Shown piece after piece: positions 11,957 to 23,963 of a stretch of DNA of 64,000 nucleotides. The position numbers were made by a program, and so were the translations under genes. The stretch comes from Parelaphostrongylus tenuis. Taxonomy: Eukaryota > Nematoda > Chromadorea > Rhabditida > Metastrongylidae. Under the pieces are notes generated by a model that saw nothing but the letters and a program-made list of their open reading frames with translations, did no database searches and was not told the origin of the DNA. Each line of letters begins with the position of its first letter. The stretch's first letter is position 1. Location: positions 1 to 64,000 of the forward strand of contig JAHQIW010004366.1 in NCBI GenBank assembly GCA_019055375.1. The letters run 5' to 3'.

Positions 11957-12161
11957 CTGAGCGCAGACTTCATGAACACCGAGTTTTGGATGCAGGACGA
12001 AGTCATGTTGTAGCCATCGGTCAACGTTCGCCGTCACCAAATGCTCTTCGTGAACGATTCGGTGGTAATCACGTATGTAATAGTGAATAATTAGGGTAGA
12101 AGAATAAGGCCAATGTTCTTCATAACGAACGAGAAGCGACGCATCTTCGCAACCGTTTGTT
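11957..12161 (-). CDS. candidate internal exon, unidentified protein
   Basis: Both borders are excellent on the minus strand: acceptor ttatttttcag and donor CAG|GTCAGC. The 205 nt between are open (1 + 68 codons). The peptide looks like a folded extracellular or lumenal domain, rich in aromatic residues, His and paired acidic residues: RYEEHWPYSSTLIIHYYIRD early and WLQHDFVLHPKLGVHEVCAQ at the end, with two Cys. I do not recognise the family. This is the best-bounded exon of the minus-strand set between 3 and 15 kb. The partner exons cannot be named from sequence alone. Confidence 0.5.
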
Positions 12162-12490
12162 CTGAAAAATAACTTCGCATTCATTAGGAGAAGCAATAAA
12201 TCTATAGCGAATAAAATGGTGTTCGATATTTTGTTATTGTACGCTACACTTTAGGGTCACGTTGTTTAGCGGTGCGAGGTCTACTGCGCACCCGGATTGT
12301 GTATCCACCGAGAGCTGCAGGAAACCAAACCATTTATTCTTCAGGGATTAAAGGATCACAGGCCCAAGCAAGTAGTTGTCTTGACTCAATGTGTATTCAG
12401 TCACTTCTATGATGACATAACTTTACTACGAGCTATTCCTAGGATTCTGGTCATCACCGAGTGCTTTTTCACGTTTATGTAGAACTTATC

Positions 12491-12697
12491 TCAAGCTGCG
12501 GAATAATAATCGCTCAGTTCTTGGAAAAACAATGATAACAAATTCCTTCTCATTGAACAAAGGTGCCGACGGACGCTTGGAATGACGATATAAAAATCTC
12601 CACGCTCAGCTGTCTTAGAATTTGAGAAGAAGGGTTCTTGCAGAACAAACCACAAGCCATTCGAATTAATATCAGTTTGGAGCCTACGGAAATGACT
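12491..12697 (-). CDS. candidate exon, minus strand, unidentified
   Basis: After the acceptor ctggtgcag, 207 nt are open in phase 0 to a TGA (68 codons). The peptide includes LQTDINSNGLWFVLQEP, ERGDFYIVIPSVRRHLCS and LLSLFFQELSDYYSAA. It could be a terminal exon, or an internal one whose donor I cannot place. It lies 330 bp upstream (in gene direction) of the better-supported exon at 11,957-12,161 but cannot be joined to it without an unseen donor. Confidence 0.3.
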   Translation of the reverse strand, partial: SHFRRLQTDINSNGLWFVLQEPFFSNSKTAERGDFYIVIPSVRRHLCSMRRNLLSLFFQELSDYYSAA

Positions 12698-14439
12698 CTG
12701 CACCAGACATAGTAATTCATACAGAAATTGACTGGTCAATCATAGGAGTTGGTGAAGTAGGCCAGCTGATCACAACACAAGCATATGCCAGAACCACCTA
12801 CCGTTTTTTGATCTACTAACGAGGATGAAATGAAAAAGATGTTCCTTTAAAGAATTTTCTTGAAAAGATCTTTCGAAAATAAAAACTGATAGATTTAAGT
12901 CACAGTTTCGGAAGCGGCATAAAGTCTGATACGAAGAAAAACTGATGTTTGATGGAGCAGATGTATTTATGTACAATATGGATGAAAGTTACAGTTTTGT
13001 CTCATTCGATGTATCTTTATTGACATTCATGAAGTCGCTGAAGCTTTGAAAGCAGATGTTACCGATCACAGCCAAGGAGTGTTGTCGATTTTAGCAGTCA
13101 CGGATTACTATACAGTATTTGTTCTGCAGTCTGAGAGGGTTTCGATTGCGCTCATCGTCTACAAACGAATAAGAAGATTTATTTATCCCTTCAGATCTCT
13201 CGCTTATCGCACCTCTTTCACTTGATAGTTGTTATTGACATAAACACATAACATTTGTCGGCTGCAGAAGCTTCTATAAATCGTCCCAAAATCCTCTCAA
13301 CTGATGACTTTTCCAGAATATATTGATTTCACTCTTTAAATCCGATTACCTCACAGGTTGTTAAACATTACGTTGTTCCAATCAATTTTCCTGAAAAATA
13401 CATAGTCAAATAGGGTTTTTATATGAAAGTAGGGTTTTGCACTAAGAGGAATTCCTCATATTTGGAAAAACAGATTCAATTGAATTCTGGTTTTCGTGAG
13501 AGCGTTGAAGTTCCTGGCACACTAGGCTCAAACTGAGTGAGGAGATGAGTTTTATAACGTGTCCTATCCTGATTGTTATCTCAAAGGACAATGCCGATGG
13601 CCATGGGAGAACGTTCAGATCCATGAAGTCAGATATTTTTTAGCACTATAAATTTTTCACAGTGATAACATCTAAAATTTCTCTTAGTACTTCAATGATG
13701 TCCGCACAAAACTCTCAATAGCACTTATTGGGACTTTGCCTTTTTAAAACTCATAAACGAACGTTTCGGCACACAAGCTCTATTGTGAGGGTAGCGTATT
13801 TTCTTCTAATATGACTTCCAATAAAAGTATTGCAACAATCATCAAAAATTTGCACCCTTTTTATGTAGTCCTGGCCATCGTCATCGTTGCTATTACGATA
13901 TATTCGAGACATTAACTCGTCTTACCATATGACGTCCCGCTTGTTTAGTCGCTTTACTGTACGAAATACGGGTTTCATTGAGCAGAAAACGAGAAACGAA
14001 GGTTCATTAAGTCTCAATAATTTCAACTTCGTCTTGATAATATAACAAGACTTGTCTTCAGTAGTGGATATCCACATTTTCCACTGGTCTTTGCTTCAAC
14101 TAATTTAATTCAACGTGAGAGGGAATATTTTTTTTAATGTCGAAAGTTTGGACTATAAGAGTAAGTTTGATGTAACCCTTTTGGTGGCCTCTTTTACCTG
14201 GCCCTAATATCTTCAACTGGTTATATCAACTTTTATGCGCTAAGGATGCAGTATAAGAAAATACGGCTTCACTAAAAGGGTGTGCTTTGTCAAAATACCT
14301 ATAATTGCTAAGAGACTAATAATTGAATACGAAGATTCAGCGTTGGTGTATTCTAGCAAGTAATCATTCCGTAGTGTGCTTCAAGTCATTTCGCCATATC
14401 TGCAGATCTTCTATTCATTTCCTTCATTAGACGACTCAC
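12698..14439. other. non-coding stretch, possible intron
   Basis: No supported exon, repeat array or transposon terminus seen. Confidence 0.3.
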
Positions 14440-14580
14440 AATTGCTATGATGGGTCTTTCTCGGAAATATGTGTAAATGAAAGCTGTGACTGGAACACCA
14501 CTATGTTTGCCAATAGTTTGCAATCCGCTCCGTAAGAAAGTTTCGTAAGCGAAACGTTTACCGACAGTCTTCAAAAGAGC
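14440..14580 (-). CDS. candidate exon, weak resemblance to a carboxylesterase C-terminal part
   Basis: The minus strand is open and ends at a strong GTGAGT donor. The 5' border is poor: the likely acceptor is acaag at 14,581-14,585. The peptide ends with the pattern F-x-Y...G-x-PV-x(4)-Y (RFAYETFLRSG, then HSGVPVTAFIYTYF), which resembles the segment of alpha/beta-hydrolase carboxylesterases where a FxxP block is followed by G-x-PVYxYxFxY. No GESAG nucleophile elbow or other esterase exon was found nearby, so the assignment is tentative. Confidence 0.3.
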
Positions 14581-14984
14581 CTTGTGATATTGTGAACTTG
14601 TAATCGTAGATCAGATATTCTCATAATCATTGACAATTTGGTCTTCAGGTCGCCCAAAAAGTGGTGGTGACAGTAGGTCCATAACAGTTATTTTTACGTC
14701 ACAACAGCTAATTGTGACTCAATTTGAACTTCATACTATGTCCTATTTAGTAGATGAAAAAATAGTCACAAACCGAACATACTTTTTGGAATATCAGCTC
14801 ATCCAAATGTATGCCGATGTTACCCAATGTCACCCTTCTCTGAGAGTTGTCCTACGAGGGCAGCTACACCGAATTCACCACTCACGATAAGTGATAAAAA
14901 TCAAACGAATTTGAGGCAAAGTGTACTCAAAAGCAGAGACATTATGTATCTCCTCATTGCTTGAATCTTCTACGCACGTCTCTC

Positions 14985-15400
14985 AGTAGAGTATGGAGAG
15001 TATAGCTGCAGTGAATTCAGTTACAAGTGCAGAGGAAACAATCTTAACAGTTTCTCCGATTAAAGCAGTCTCCACGTTATTGCACTCCCACAAAAGTGAT
15101 ATTTCACCGCGGTATTTTTGATTCAATCCAATCCATTCCGAAGGGAGTGTCTTGTGAATGTTGATGCAAAGAAAGCATAGCTCTTTTTTGAGCGATGGAT
15201 GGCGGATCTGCATTGCGAGGTAGCCGATATCCCAGAAAATATGTCACAAAACAGCAACGTAGGAACTGCAGTGAAATCAAAACATACTCTTGTAAATTTG
15301 TTAGCGAACAGTTCCGCTATATCGTCAACAGTGCTTAGCCTGTCCATATTGTACGAGGAACTGTTTCTGTCGAAGACGGCATCATTTTTATGACTTCGCC
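14985..15400 (-). pseudogene. possible decayed LINE linker segment
   Basis: The minus strand encodes NMDRLSTVDDIAELFANKF, preceded by IKNDAVFDRNSSS in a shifted frame. This resembles the region between endonuclease and reverse transcriptase in many LINE ORF2 proteins, where a D-x-x-x-IAE-x-FA-x-xF pattern is common. No reverse transcriptase motif follows. Two overlapping open frames (15,123-15,347 and 14,983-15,213) suggest a frameshift. It could equally be chance. Confidence 0.2.
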
Positions 15401-18400
15401 AACCGATCTACACACTTTATTGTACAGGCGTGATGTGAACTATAAACACCAAACGTCCGAAAGGAATCGATTGTTGACGTTTGTTAAAGCGAAACCACTA
15501 AATCACCAGCCATTATTTTTATGGGGTGTGCGTGCAGAGAATTATGTGGTGATCACAACCCCTCTCCCGAAAGTGAACACACTCTTAACGGTTGTTGGGG
15601 CACCATATCGACAAATACACTCCGAGAAAAAGAACATTTTCGACATTCGTAGCTAGGGAATTCTGGTTAGACCCACTTAACCCCAGTGGCACCAGTAGTG
15701 ACTTTGGAAAAAAAGAAATGAAAGAAAACTTGTTTTCACATTCTAATGTTACGCATGGACGAAGTCAGACCTGTTGGGTAAAGAACGATATCGAAGGACA
15801 GCTGCATATATCAGAACAGATCTGAAGATGGGGTTAGCTTTGCCATCAAAATACGCAGGAGGTCGGTTGAAAATTTATGAGTGCTAGATTAGTGACCCTG
15901 TGGAAATCTACGGCCCAACGAAAAATTGCTGTGCATGTGAGTAAGATAAGATAGAGCCTCGTTATTTTCTGAGTATTTGAGAGGTAAAGAAGATGCTTCA
16001 AATGCTTTTCGTTTTTATTTGACTCTGGACTATAACTCATTAGAGATGCGCCATCTCCTGAGGTTTTAATTGAATTGTAAGTGTTGGTTTTAAAACGACC
16101 CTTTTCGCACATTCAACCCAACCTCGTAGCCCATTCAGTAGCGAAAAACTCCGGCACTAAACATTGATCGTTCCACGACGTAAAAAGGCGAGACTCAGTC
16201 CTCAAGAGATTCCTAATGATGTTGTGCTAGACTCATTAGATTTATTAGTAAAAATAAGAAGTCTTGTGTCAGAGTTGTGATACTCTTCTTCTTGTATCAC
16301 GAAAAATCGATCACCTGAGTAGATGGCGCTGATGGTCTTGGAACAATTGAGAAATTACTAGTGCGTAATTGAGTTACAAATAATTGGTGAGAATGTAGAT
16401 GCTACAAGCGAAAAGCTGGGTTTACTGGCTCTGCGCGAATTTGCCTGAGTGATGCCTAAACTAGCGATATTGTGAAAAAATGAAAGAAAAAGATACCAAG
16501 AATGAAAAACGAAATGCTTTCTGTTATTTCAAGGGTAATCAAAACATGAACAGCTAGAAACTATCAAAGTGTATTTCTGATTCATATGATAATGTCGATG
16601 ATCAGATTACAGTAAGATTGATGGCGTTTGTGCATGGTTGGACAGATTCAACCCCGAGCACACCAAGAAACATTGTTATTGTTGGCAGTGTAGCGGCATG
16701 GCCTTTGATGTGAGCAAGACGAGGCCGTTCTAATGAAAAGTGGGAGCCGATTCGGGCACCAGATAGAAATTCTAAATGACCACACAGAGAGTCGTACTTG
16801 CCGATGATAACTATCGAAATTACCCTAGGGGAGCTGAAAATTTTGTCACTGCTGTAATCGGTTGAGAAACGAGCAAAAAGTTCGAGAACATCGTTTATTT
16901 CACATTGTCCGATGAACATATAAGGTTTACTACTTCAATGTCTAATATGAGCGGAATAATGACCAGTAAGTTGGTGAAAGCATTGAGGGACGTCTCGAAA
17001 ACTCATTAGTTTTTTATTCGACACTACTTTTGAATGTTTGAGTACGCAAAAAAGGCTAGTTTTTTCAATCCAACCTCATCTGGGTCATAGAATAACATTC
17101 TATAGCAAAATGGCTTACTATTCAAAAGCACCAAGAGCGTTCTACCTTGAAGAAGATTGAAAAAGTCTTCAAATCATACTATTCATTAAGAAGCCAAAGA
17201 GTAAAATCGATAGTCGTAATTCACATTGCCACCGCTGCTCTCATAATCCATCTCCCGTTCCCGAACTCTCATGATATGCAAATGCCTCTAAATTCAGGAC
17301 AGTATTTGAAGTCCTTAGGTCATAGGGGGCACATTTGCTGTAAAAACTCGGCAGCTAACGAGCCGATTCTCTATAATAGTTTTAATGAGAAATTAACATC
17401 GATTGGCTCGCCATCGTAAAGCAATCCTATTTTGTGATTTCTCAAGTCCAAGAAGTTTAACACAATTCTACTTGTGATTTGTATACACAAACACAAGTGG
17501 TACGATCCGATCCGAATCAAAAAAGAGGTCTCTTACAAAACTCTTGCTCCTCTGGTAGTATAGGTTTTGGTTTTTTCGATTGACGACTTTCGCAAGTCAC
17601 GGTACAAGCTGAATTTATGGTCGCTGACTTAGTGACTATGGAAAAGACACAGGACTCGTATCCCGTATCTCGCACGAAAATGAGAACAGAACCATTAACG
17701 TCATTGCACTTTTAGCAAATCAGAAATTGAAGATACTTTGGAAAATACCAGCCGTTGAAAGACATAACGTAGTAAGGCATTTAATACGTTATGAAATCAT
17801 TACGATTCTCTAAGGAGCGTTTTATTAGTGTTCAAAAGAAAACTTATATATTTCAGTCCAGAAATGAAAACTAGGTAAAAGTAAAAAAAACAGGTAATAA
17901 GGTATCTAGTAACTTTTTTACGTATATTATAGCTCAAATTTTACAAAATTATAATTGATAGCTGTGATGATATAAAAAAATGCAAATATTAGAGTGCAAA
18001 AGCAATTCTAGAAATTGAAGTTTAGACAAGGAAAGAATGCATACTTCGCAAAATCAAAGCGTAGATGAGCTGATCATAACATATTACATCCCTTGACATA
18101 AAGCAAAATCGACAGATAGCATAATCCGGGTTTTATTTTAGTCACAATCTTTAACGATTAAGTTCGGAAATTATAAAGAAAAAGGCCAAGTAGCTATTGC
18201 TCTTCATGATGCGACCTGCGAACGCACTGAATGTAAGATGTCTTGAGATCCGGTGATTGTGGAGGCGAGCCATACAGCAGAATAAAATAAAAAATAAGTA
18301 ATATTTGATCACCTCGTAAGTTTTGGCACTGGAGCAATAGACTTCAAATTCAATAACATACGTGGTTTTTCAGCCATTCGATAACTCAGATCTCGGCAAT

Positions 18401-20197
18401 TTTGACGCCAAAAGTGGTTTTTAAGACGGTCTATATAGAGCACTGTTCGAGCATAAAGGTAGTCATCCTTTGCACTCGAATTAGTTAACTCGCTGCTTAA
18501 ACCTTGCAGCGGGTTTATTTGGCAATGTGGAACTAAGAAATGCACCTTTAGAACGACTTATCAAAGTCTTATCTATAATTTCTATGCAAAAAATCAGAAA
18601 TTTTTCTGGAAAGGGAACAAAATTTTCAAAAAAGTTAAGGAAATCGCGCGGCTTTCAAATCACGCGCTTTTTCGACGAGGTAGTTGAAATTGCTGCGTAT
18701 AGCGTCACTTATTTAGAGGTTTCCTCTCCTTTTCGGAAAACTTTTGGCTCTTTGTATAAGAATTGCAAAGCAAGCTTCGTTCTGTAGTTCTAAAAGGGTA
18801 CAAATTTTTTTTGTTTCACATTGCTGTTTCAAAACCAGTTATAGCATCAAAATTGCCAAGATCTGGCCTATCGAATGACTACTGGTAATCCATGTATGAT
18901 ATTAGATTTGATGTTTATTGCTTTAGTGCTAAAACTTATGGGAAGACCAAATGAAAAATCAATTATCTTTCATACCAATTCGTTTAGCACCCAACCTTCG
19001 TGAGAAATCTACGTAAATTTCTTCACGACTGTGACCTATTGCAAATTCATGTGTTGCCCCCTCCTTTCCGTCTGTAAACGGTTTCAAAGTGATTTATGCG
19101 GTCAAAATCAATTGGTCAGTTTCACATCGAAATTACAACTTTGCCTCTTCATAATTATGATCTAAACGTCATCAACGCCATCGGGATATGTGATAATCAA
19201 GGCCCCATAAATCATATGGTTTACGAGTTTTTGGCCGAAAGACGGCTGCATTCTCTTGGAACCAACAAATATTACGAGTTCAATGAGCAATTCTAAGGAA
19301 AGCTCTCGCCATAGATGCACAGTTTATAAACAGGTCATACACAAATTAATGGATATGTATCCACATGCTACGGGAGTTCGTTTGACTTCTTTTGAGGGAA
19401 ACTGGAGTCCTCAACAGTCAATAATCATGCGATATGGAACTGGCTTCACCTAATCGATAAAGAAGAAACTCTTTTATCACTGAAGCACTCAGAAGTTTCG
19501 GTGGCTCCACCTGGCAAGAAAATAGTGTTGGCATGGAGTTACAGTTGCGAAAAACCATCGTAATTCATAGCATTTCAATGCGTCTTGTCCATTGGTCGAT
19601 TCTATTCGCCTGTTACCCCTAATTTACCATTGAATCTAAGAAACAGTGGAAAGGACGTAGTTTTTTTTTCGCGTGACGAATACAAATGATAGCTATTCGC
19701 AAGATCAATGCGAGATATGCAGCGGCCATAGGGATATATCACACCCGAACTGAACGGCGCTTCTGTGAATAGTGTAATGGCCATATCGTTGTCCACAATG
19801 GCATTTGATTTATTTAGAGTCGTTGAGTGCCGTAGTGGCGGCAAACACCATTGGAAAGAGTCAGCATCCTTAGCCATTACGACCGTTTAAACGGAAGGCT
19901 TTTGGGGAATTAACGCGACGATCTCTGGTCTGACAATAAGAGAGCCTCACAGCTTGTGAGAAAAGCCTGAGTGAAGGTCAAAATATTCGTATATCAGTTT
20001 TTAGCTTACAAAGTTGCTGAGGGATACCCTTATATTGCTGACTACAGTTAGGATTGCCCAGGATCTGAGGCAAATAGTCAACTTAGAATTACGGTTTGAA
20101 CAATATCAAATGCTACAGTACACCACCTTTTTTTTCAAGTTTTTTGACTACAATGAAGTTACGATTCTGAGATTAAAAGGTGGGGAGGGCGAAGAGA
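15401..20197. other. 4.8 kb gene-poor stretch
   Basis: Scattered short open frames on both strands, none with paired splice sites. A minus-strand frame at 16,602-16,919 has a GTAATT donor-like site after 32 codons. One at 19,602-19,877 contains APFSSGVIYPYGRCISR, faintly like a cuticlin ZP start. Neither is firm. The very AT-rich part at 17.7-18.2 kb has no recognised content. Confidence 0.3.
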
Positions 20198-20272
20198 GAA
20201 GGGTAGCGTAGTTGGTAATGCGGTATATCAGATAGCACGGTACTGAGCACGGCTTTGGTTCGGTTACTTCCT
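20198..20272 (+). repeat. tRNA-like sequence (pseudo-tRNA or SINE head)
   Basis: A-box-like gtagcgtagttggtaatgcgg and B-box-like ttggttcggttac are separated by about 35 bases, the spacing of an internal pol III promoter. I could not fold a full cloverleaf with a paired acceptor stem, so it is not called a tRNA gene. Confidence 0.4.
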
Positions 20273-20288
20273 CAAGTCTCCCTTGCAG

Positions 20289-20443
20289 ACAATCACTGAA
20301 CGCCTAAGGCAGCGTCTGGACACAGCCACCTTCAAGATTACTGGAGAATCGTCTCGACAAGCATTTGGAGAAATCCATGAAGAAGACAAAATCCTCAAGC
20401 AACGGTCGAGCAATACGCGAATGTTTGAAAACTTTTGTGAAGG
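20289..20443 (+). CDS. candidate internal exon, unidentified
   Basis: Bounded by a good acceptor (gtctcccttgcag) and a strong donor (GG|GTAAGTGAG). The 155 nt are fully open in phase 0, 51 codons plus 2 bases. The peptide is hydrophilic: ITERLRQRLDTATFKITGES, then RQAFGEIHEEDKILKQR. It begins 16 bases after a tRNA-like sequence, so it may instead be the body of an unrecognised repeat. No partner exon was found within 1 kb. Confidence 0.35.
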
Positions 20444-20931
20444 GTAAGTGAGAGAAAATAATTTGAATGCAAGAGCTGTTGGTTTACGCTCAGTAGATTG
20501 TGATAACGGGTCAAGCAAAGGAATCTGAATTTTCATCCACAATACTAAAGTTATAATAATGCTAAGTCAATATTTTTTTGCAATCCTCGGTAGATTCGTA
20601 AGAAGAATACTCGAGGGATAATTAAAATCTCAAAATGTCCTTGGTGCAGTGTGAAAATACATAAAATAGTAAAACGAAGGCCGATCTAAAGCACTCCTGC
20701 GTATCTCATTTCTGCGGCAAACAAAAAACATATCGTACTTCATCTTCAACCAATGATCAAGAGACGTTTATTATAAAAGTTTTTTTATCCCAAAATTGCA
20801 TCCTCAGTCATGGACGCCACTTTTTGTAGTGTCAAGAGATTCTCAAGGACTCACTGAAATATGGATGCATTGTGGTAATCTAGTTGTTAGCGATACTCCT
20901 CACAAAGACAATTTCAAAAATAATCACAAGG

Positions 20932-21131
20932 TATGCCTGATAAATATTTTTGAGCTTTGCAAGTGGTCTGTTATGGGTACTTGTACAGCGCAATACATGT
21001 GTTTCGGTCTTCCAGCCTTGTCAGTTGCACAGCACTTTTCGTCTTAGCCAAAGGCCGAAACATGTGTATTGCACTGTTCAAGTGCCCATAACAGGTCACA
21101 TGTATGGCTCAATATTATTTATCAGGCGTAT
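20932..21131. repeat. near-perfect 200 bp palindrome
   Basis: Left arm from atgcctgataaatatt through ggtctgttatgggtacttg, tacagcgcaatacatgtgtt and tcggtc; right arm is its reverse complement (gccgaaacatgtgtattgca ... cccataacaggtcacatg ... ttatcaggcgtat). Arms are about 80 bp with roughly 85% pairing; the spacer of about 40 bp also pairs partly (cagcacttttc). It would form one long hairpin as RNA. No transposase or tRNA-like box is present. It could be a foldback MITE or a recent local inverted duplication. Confidence 0.85.
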
Positions 21132-21316
21132 GAAATTTGAGCATAGTCTTAAGGAAACACTTGAAACGAATGGAATCACAAGGTGGTTTGCATCGTAAAT
21201 TTTGGGAAATTAGGTTAACCCATATTGATTGAACCAATCAAACCCGTAATATTTTAGTCAGCATTGATTCAGTAGTGAATAATCAGCAGCAGCCGGAGCG
21301 AACTGGGTTCCTGAGA

Positions 21317-21508
21317 CCATCATACTACTACTAACGAGTACTAACTACCACTACTACTTCTACTACTACTTCTACTTCTACTCTGCTATAAATGCCTTCC
21401 AACCGACTACGAGACCTTGCTCAGAGATTCGAAAAAAAAAAAAAAAAGAAAGCTCATAACATTCTACCAGACTATACTACTACTACTACTACTACTATTG
21501 CTACTATC
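21317..21508. repeat. interrupted TAC/ACT microsatellite
   Basis: Two TAC-rich blocks (about 21,320-21,383 and 21,472-21,508), the second with ten nearly perfect units, separated by about 90 bp that includes a run of 15 A. Confidence 0.9.
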
Positions 21509-21894
21509 TTCCGCGTCGGTTGAGAAAGATAAATCTCAAAGATTCACTAGTGGATTCAAGAGGAAAACGTCCACTCTTACACTACGTTCCTTAATGATAT
21601 AAGCCACAAAAGTACTTGATACGCTCCTGATTTACGGACATAAGCACGCACTTTCTACTTGGTTTTAATGTTATAGTTTTCCCATTATTATATTCTCATT
21701 AGTTGTTCGCTAGAAATATGACGGCATGAAAATACCGCCCTTAAAAGATGTGCAATTTGATTCTGAAACTTAATGTGGTTTCTAAATCATGTTTGAAAGT
21801 TTTGCACCGGTTAAATTCCACAGCTGTGACGCTGAAACGCTTGTATCTCCTGAATAATGTTATCAACAGAGATTGCCTTGAGGCGATGAACGGA

Positions 21895-22160
21895 GCACGA
21901 GAAAGCGCAGAACATTGATCAATTCCTGAGGGATATGTGATGTTGCCGATTTCATGCAACCTTGTAGAGATTAATGGTTGCATCTAGCTTGAGTCATAAG
22001 TCTAAAAGCTTACTAGTACTTTAAAGTGCTGCTTCATCCTCGTAAGCAAATCTAGGTGCACTTTTTTGATCTCTGGTTTTGGGAGCGCTATGAAGAGCAA
22101 AGAATCGAACCACCGACCGTGTGTACTGATGTGTACCTTTAACCATCACGTGCAACATTT
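21895..22160 (-). mobile_element. tRNA-derived SINE, copy 3
   Basis: The minus strand gives the head gcacgtgatggttaaaggt, a well-kept B-box region (cggtcggtggttcgattc), the body block with gtgcaccta...gaggatgaagcagcac, and the tail near cctcaggaattgatcaatg. The + strand end carries the usual cattgatcaattcctgaggg. Confidence 0.65.
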
Positions 22161-23963
22161 TAGAATAATATGCAAAGGAATGGGATTGTAAACATTTCCT
22201 TCGACCAACAGAGCCTAATACAGTACTATATAAGAAAGTTTAATCGATTATCCAGCCAGCAGAACATAGAGCAATGTCACATTATTTGATTTCATGATAT
22301 CCCCATGTTCGGGTAGGTTCAAAAACCGTTCATAAATCGATTATTCTCACTTAGATTCGCAACAGAAGATCCAAGTAGATTTTCGTGAGGGATGGTCGTA
22401 CGAAAAAACGATCTTTAAATGAAGAAGAAAAGTAATTCGTGGAATTTAAAGTGACACGACAACTACAGAATCTTTTCTTGCTCCGTGCGGATAATCACTA
22501 ATGAGAGTTCGATCATTGCCTTATTCCAAAAGACACTCAAGTCAACCCTTACGTTTATATTGACGAAATGACTTCCGTGAATAAAGGCCCATATGGGTTT
22601 CTATTTTCGAAATAGAACAATTTCTTTTGTTTATTTACTTATGGTTTCCATGAGGGAAGTTGACCTTCGTGGCTTCCAAAATCAAAAAAGAATTGCAAAA
22701 AATCAATAATAGCAGTATTGGCAAGGACAAACTAATAATAATGGTAATAGTAACTCGAAGAAGTGTCTATGATTAGAAAATATCTGGGCATGTTTAAGTG
22801 AACCAATTCTCCCAAAAGTTTATCGCATTGTGGTGGGTGATGGATGTTCTTGCACAGTTTTATAGTCTACAACGAGGATTTATCGTCCAATATGATATGG
22901 TCACCTTATCGGAGGAGATTAATTTCTTGGTAGTATAGTCAGATTTGGAAAAAATCCCATGTCGAAGATGAGCTTGACGACCAGCTCTTGACTATTTTCC
23001 CGTTAGGATGTGGATATCATCAGCTTCTCGCACGAATGCAGCTTATCAAACACTTGAAGCAGCAGAAAAGATTGCTTACTAGACCTCATTCAAGTGCAAC
23101 TGGATGACGAACATTATGAGAAGTGGTTCAAGAGGCAAAATAACGAAGATTTTCGAACCTAGCGACTGTGAGTGCAGTCTAGTCATCGAATTAAAGGGAA
23201 GTTGTTGAATCAAACTATATTCTTTTATATTTTGGTTGTCTTAATTCCGAAGTGCGTGAATAGCAGAGCTAAGAAGTTCTCTCAATACATACGTTGCCGT
23301 TGGCTCGATCCCATGCATGTACTTAACCAAGCCAGTAGACTATCATTAGACGTAAACAACTAGATATCATTTAGCGAAAAACCAGTACAAATAGTTTTTT
23401 GCTATCCACATCGTCTCTAAGGCTTAGCGCGTGAAATGTAGTAGTTGGAGACGACCTGGAATACACGTGTGACCTGTCCCGACACTTTCCCTGGGAAACG
23501 GAGCTTTCCATCCTCCGAATTATGTAAAGTACTATCAGGCCTTGTACAAGGGCAAAAGCATTGACTTCGGATCTAACCAGGGCCCCCAAGTCAATATATA
23601 TGTATATATATACCGTTATGCACCCAATCATATTCACGGTGTTTAATTGAGTTTTTTGCAAAAAGTAAAAGATTTTCTGAGCTATGAGGAAAACAAACTT
23701 CGTATCCAGAAGAATCAGCCTTGCTAGCCATTCTTTCTCGGTACCGTTTCGCAGTAAGTTGTCCGTCGGTTGAAAAACGAACGATGTCGAATGATTTGCA
23801 TAGTATGTGCCTAAATTATCAAGTCATCTAACTATATCCAAGAAAACTGAGTGATTTGTGCATAATAACAGTGAAATCAATTCTGGTAGTCATCACAATA
23901 TTTCGACTTTGATCAGAGAATTACATTAGAATCTCAAATTTCTTTTCAACTACTTTGCATTAT
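22161..23963. other. non-coding stretch
   Basis: A short TA-rich run occurs at 23,598-23,614. No supported gene or transposon end. Confidence 0.3.

Noticed and set aside
16602..16919. Minus-strand 105-codon frame with a donor-like GTAATT after 32 codons.
   Set aside because: The continuation after the only plausible acceptor stops after 17 codons; no motif recognised.
18180..18290. Minus-strand peptide GSPPQSPDLK, like the PPxSPDLNP motif of Tc1/mariner transposases.
   Set aside because: Only about ten residues match, with no upstream DDE residues or terminal repeats in view; too short to call.
19602..19877. Minus-strand 91-codon frame with APFSSGVIYPYGRC, faintly like the start of a cuticlin ZP domain.
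   Set aside because: No splice borders or further ZP cysteines could be placed; resemblance is weak.
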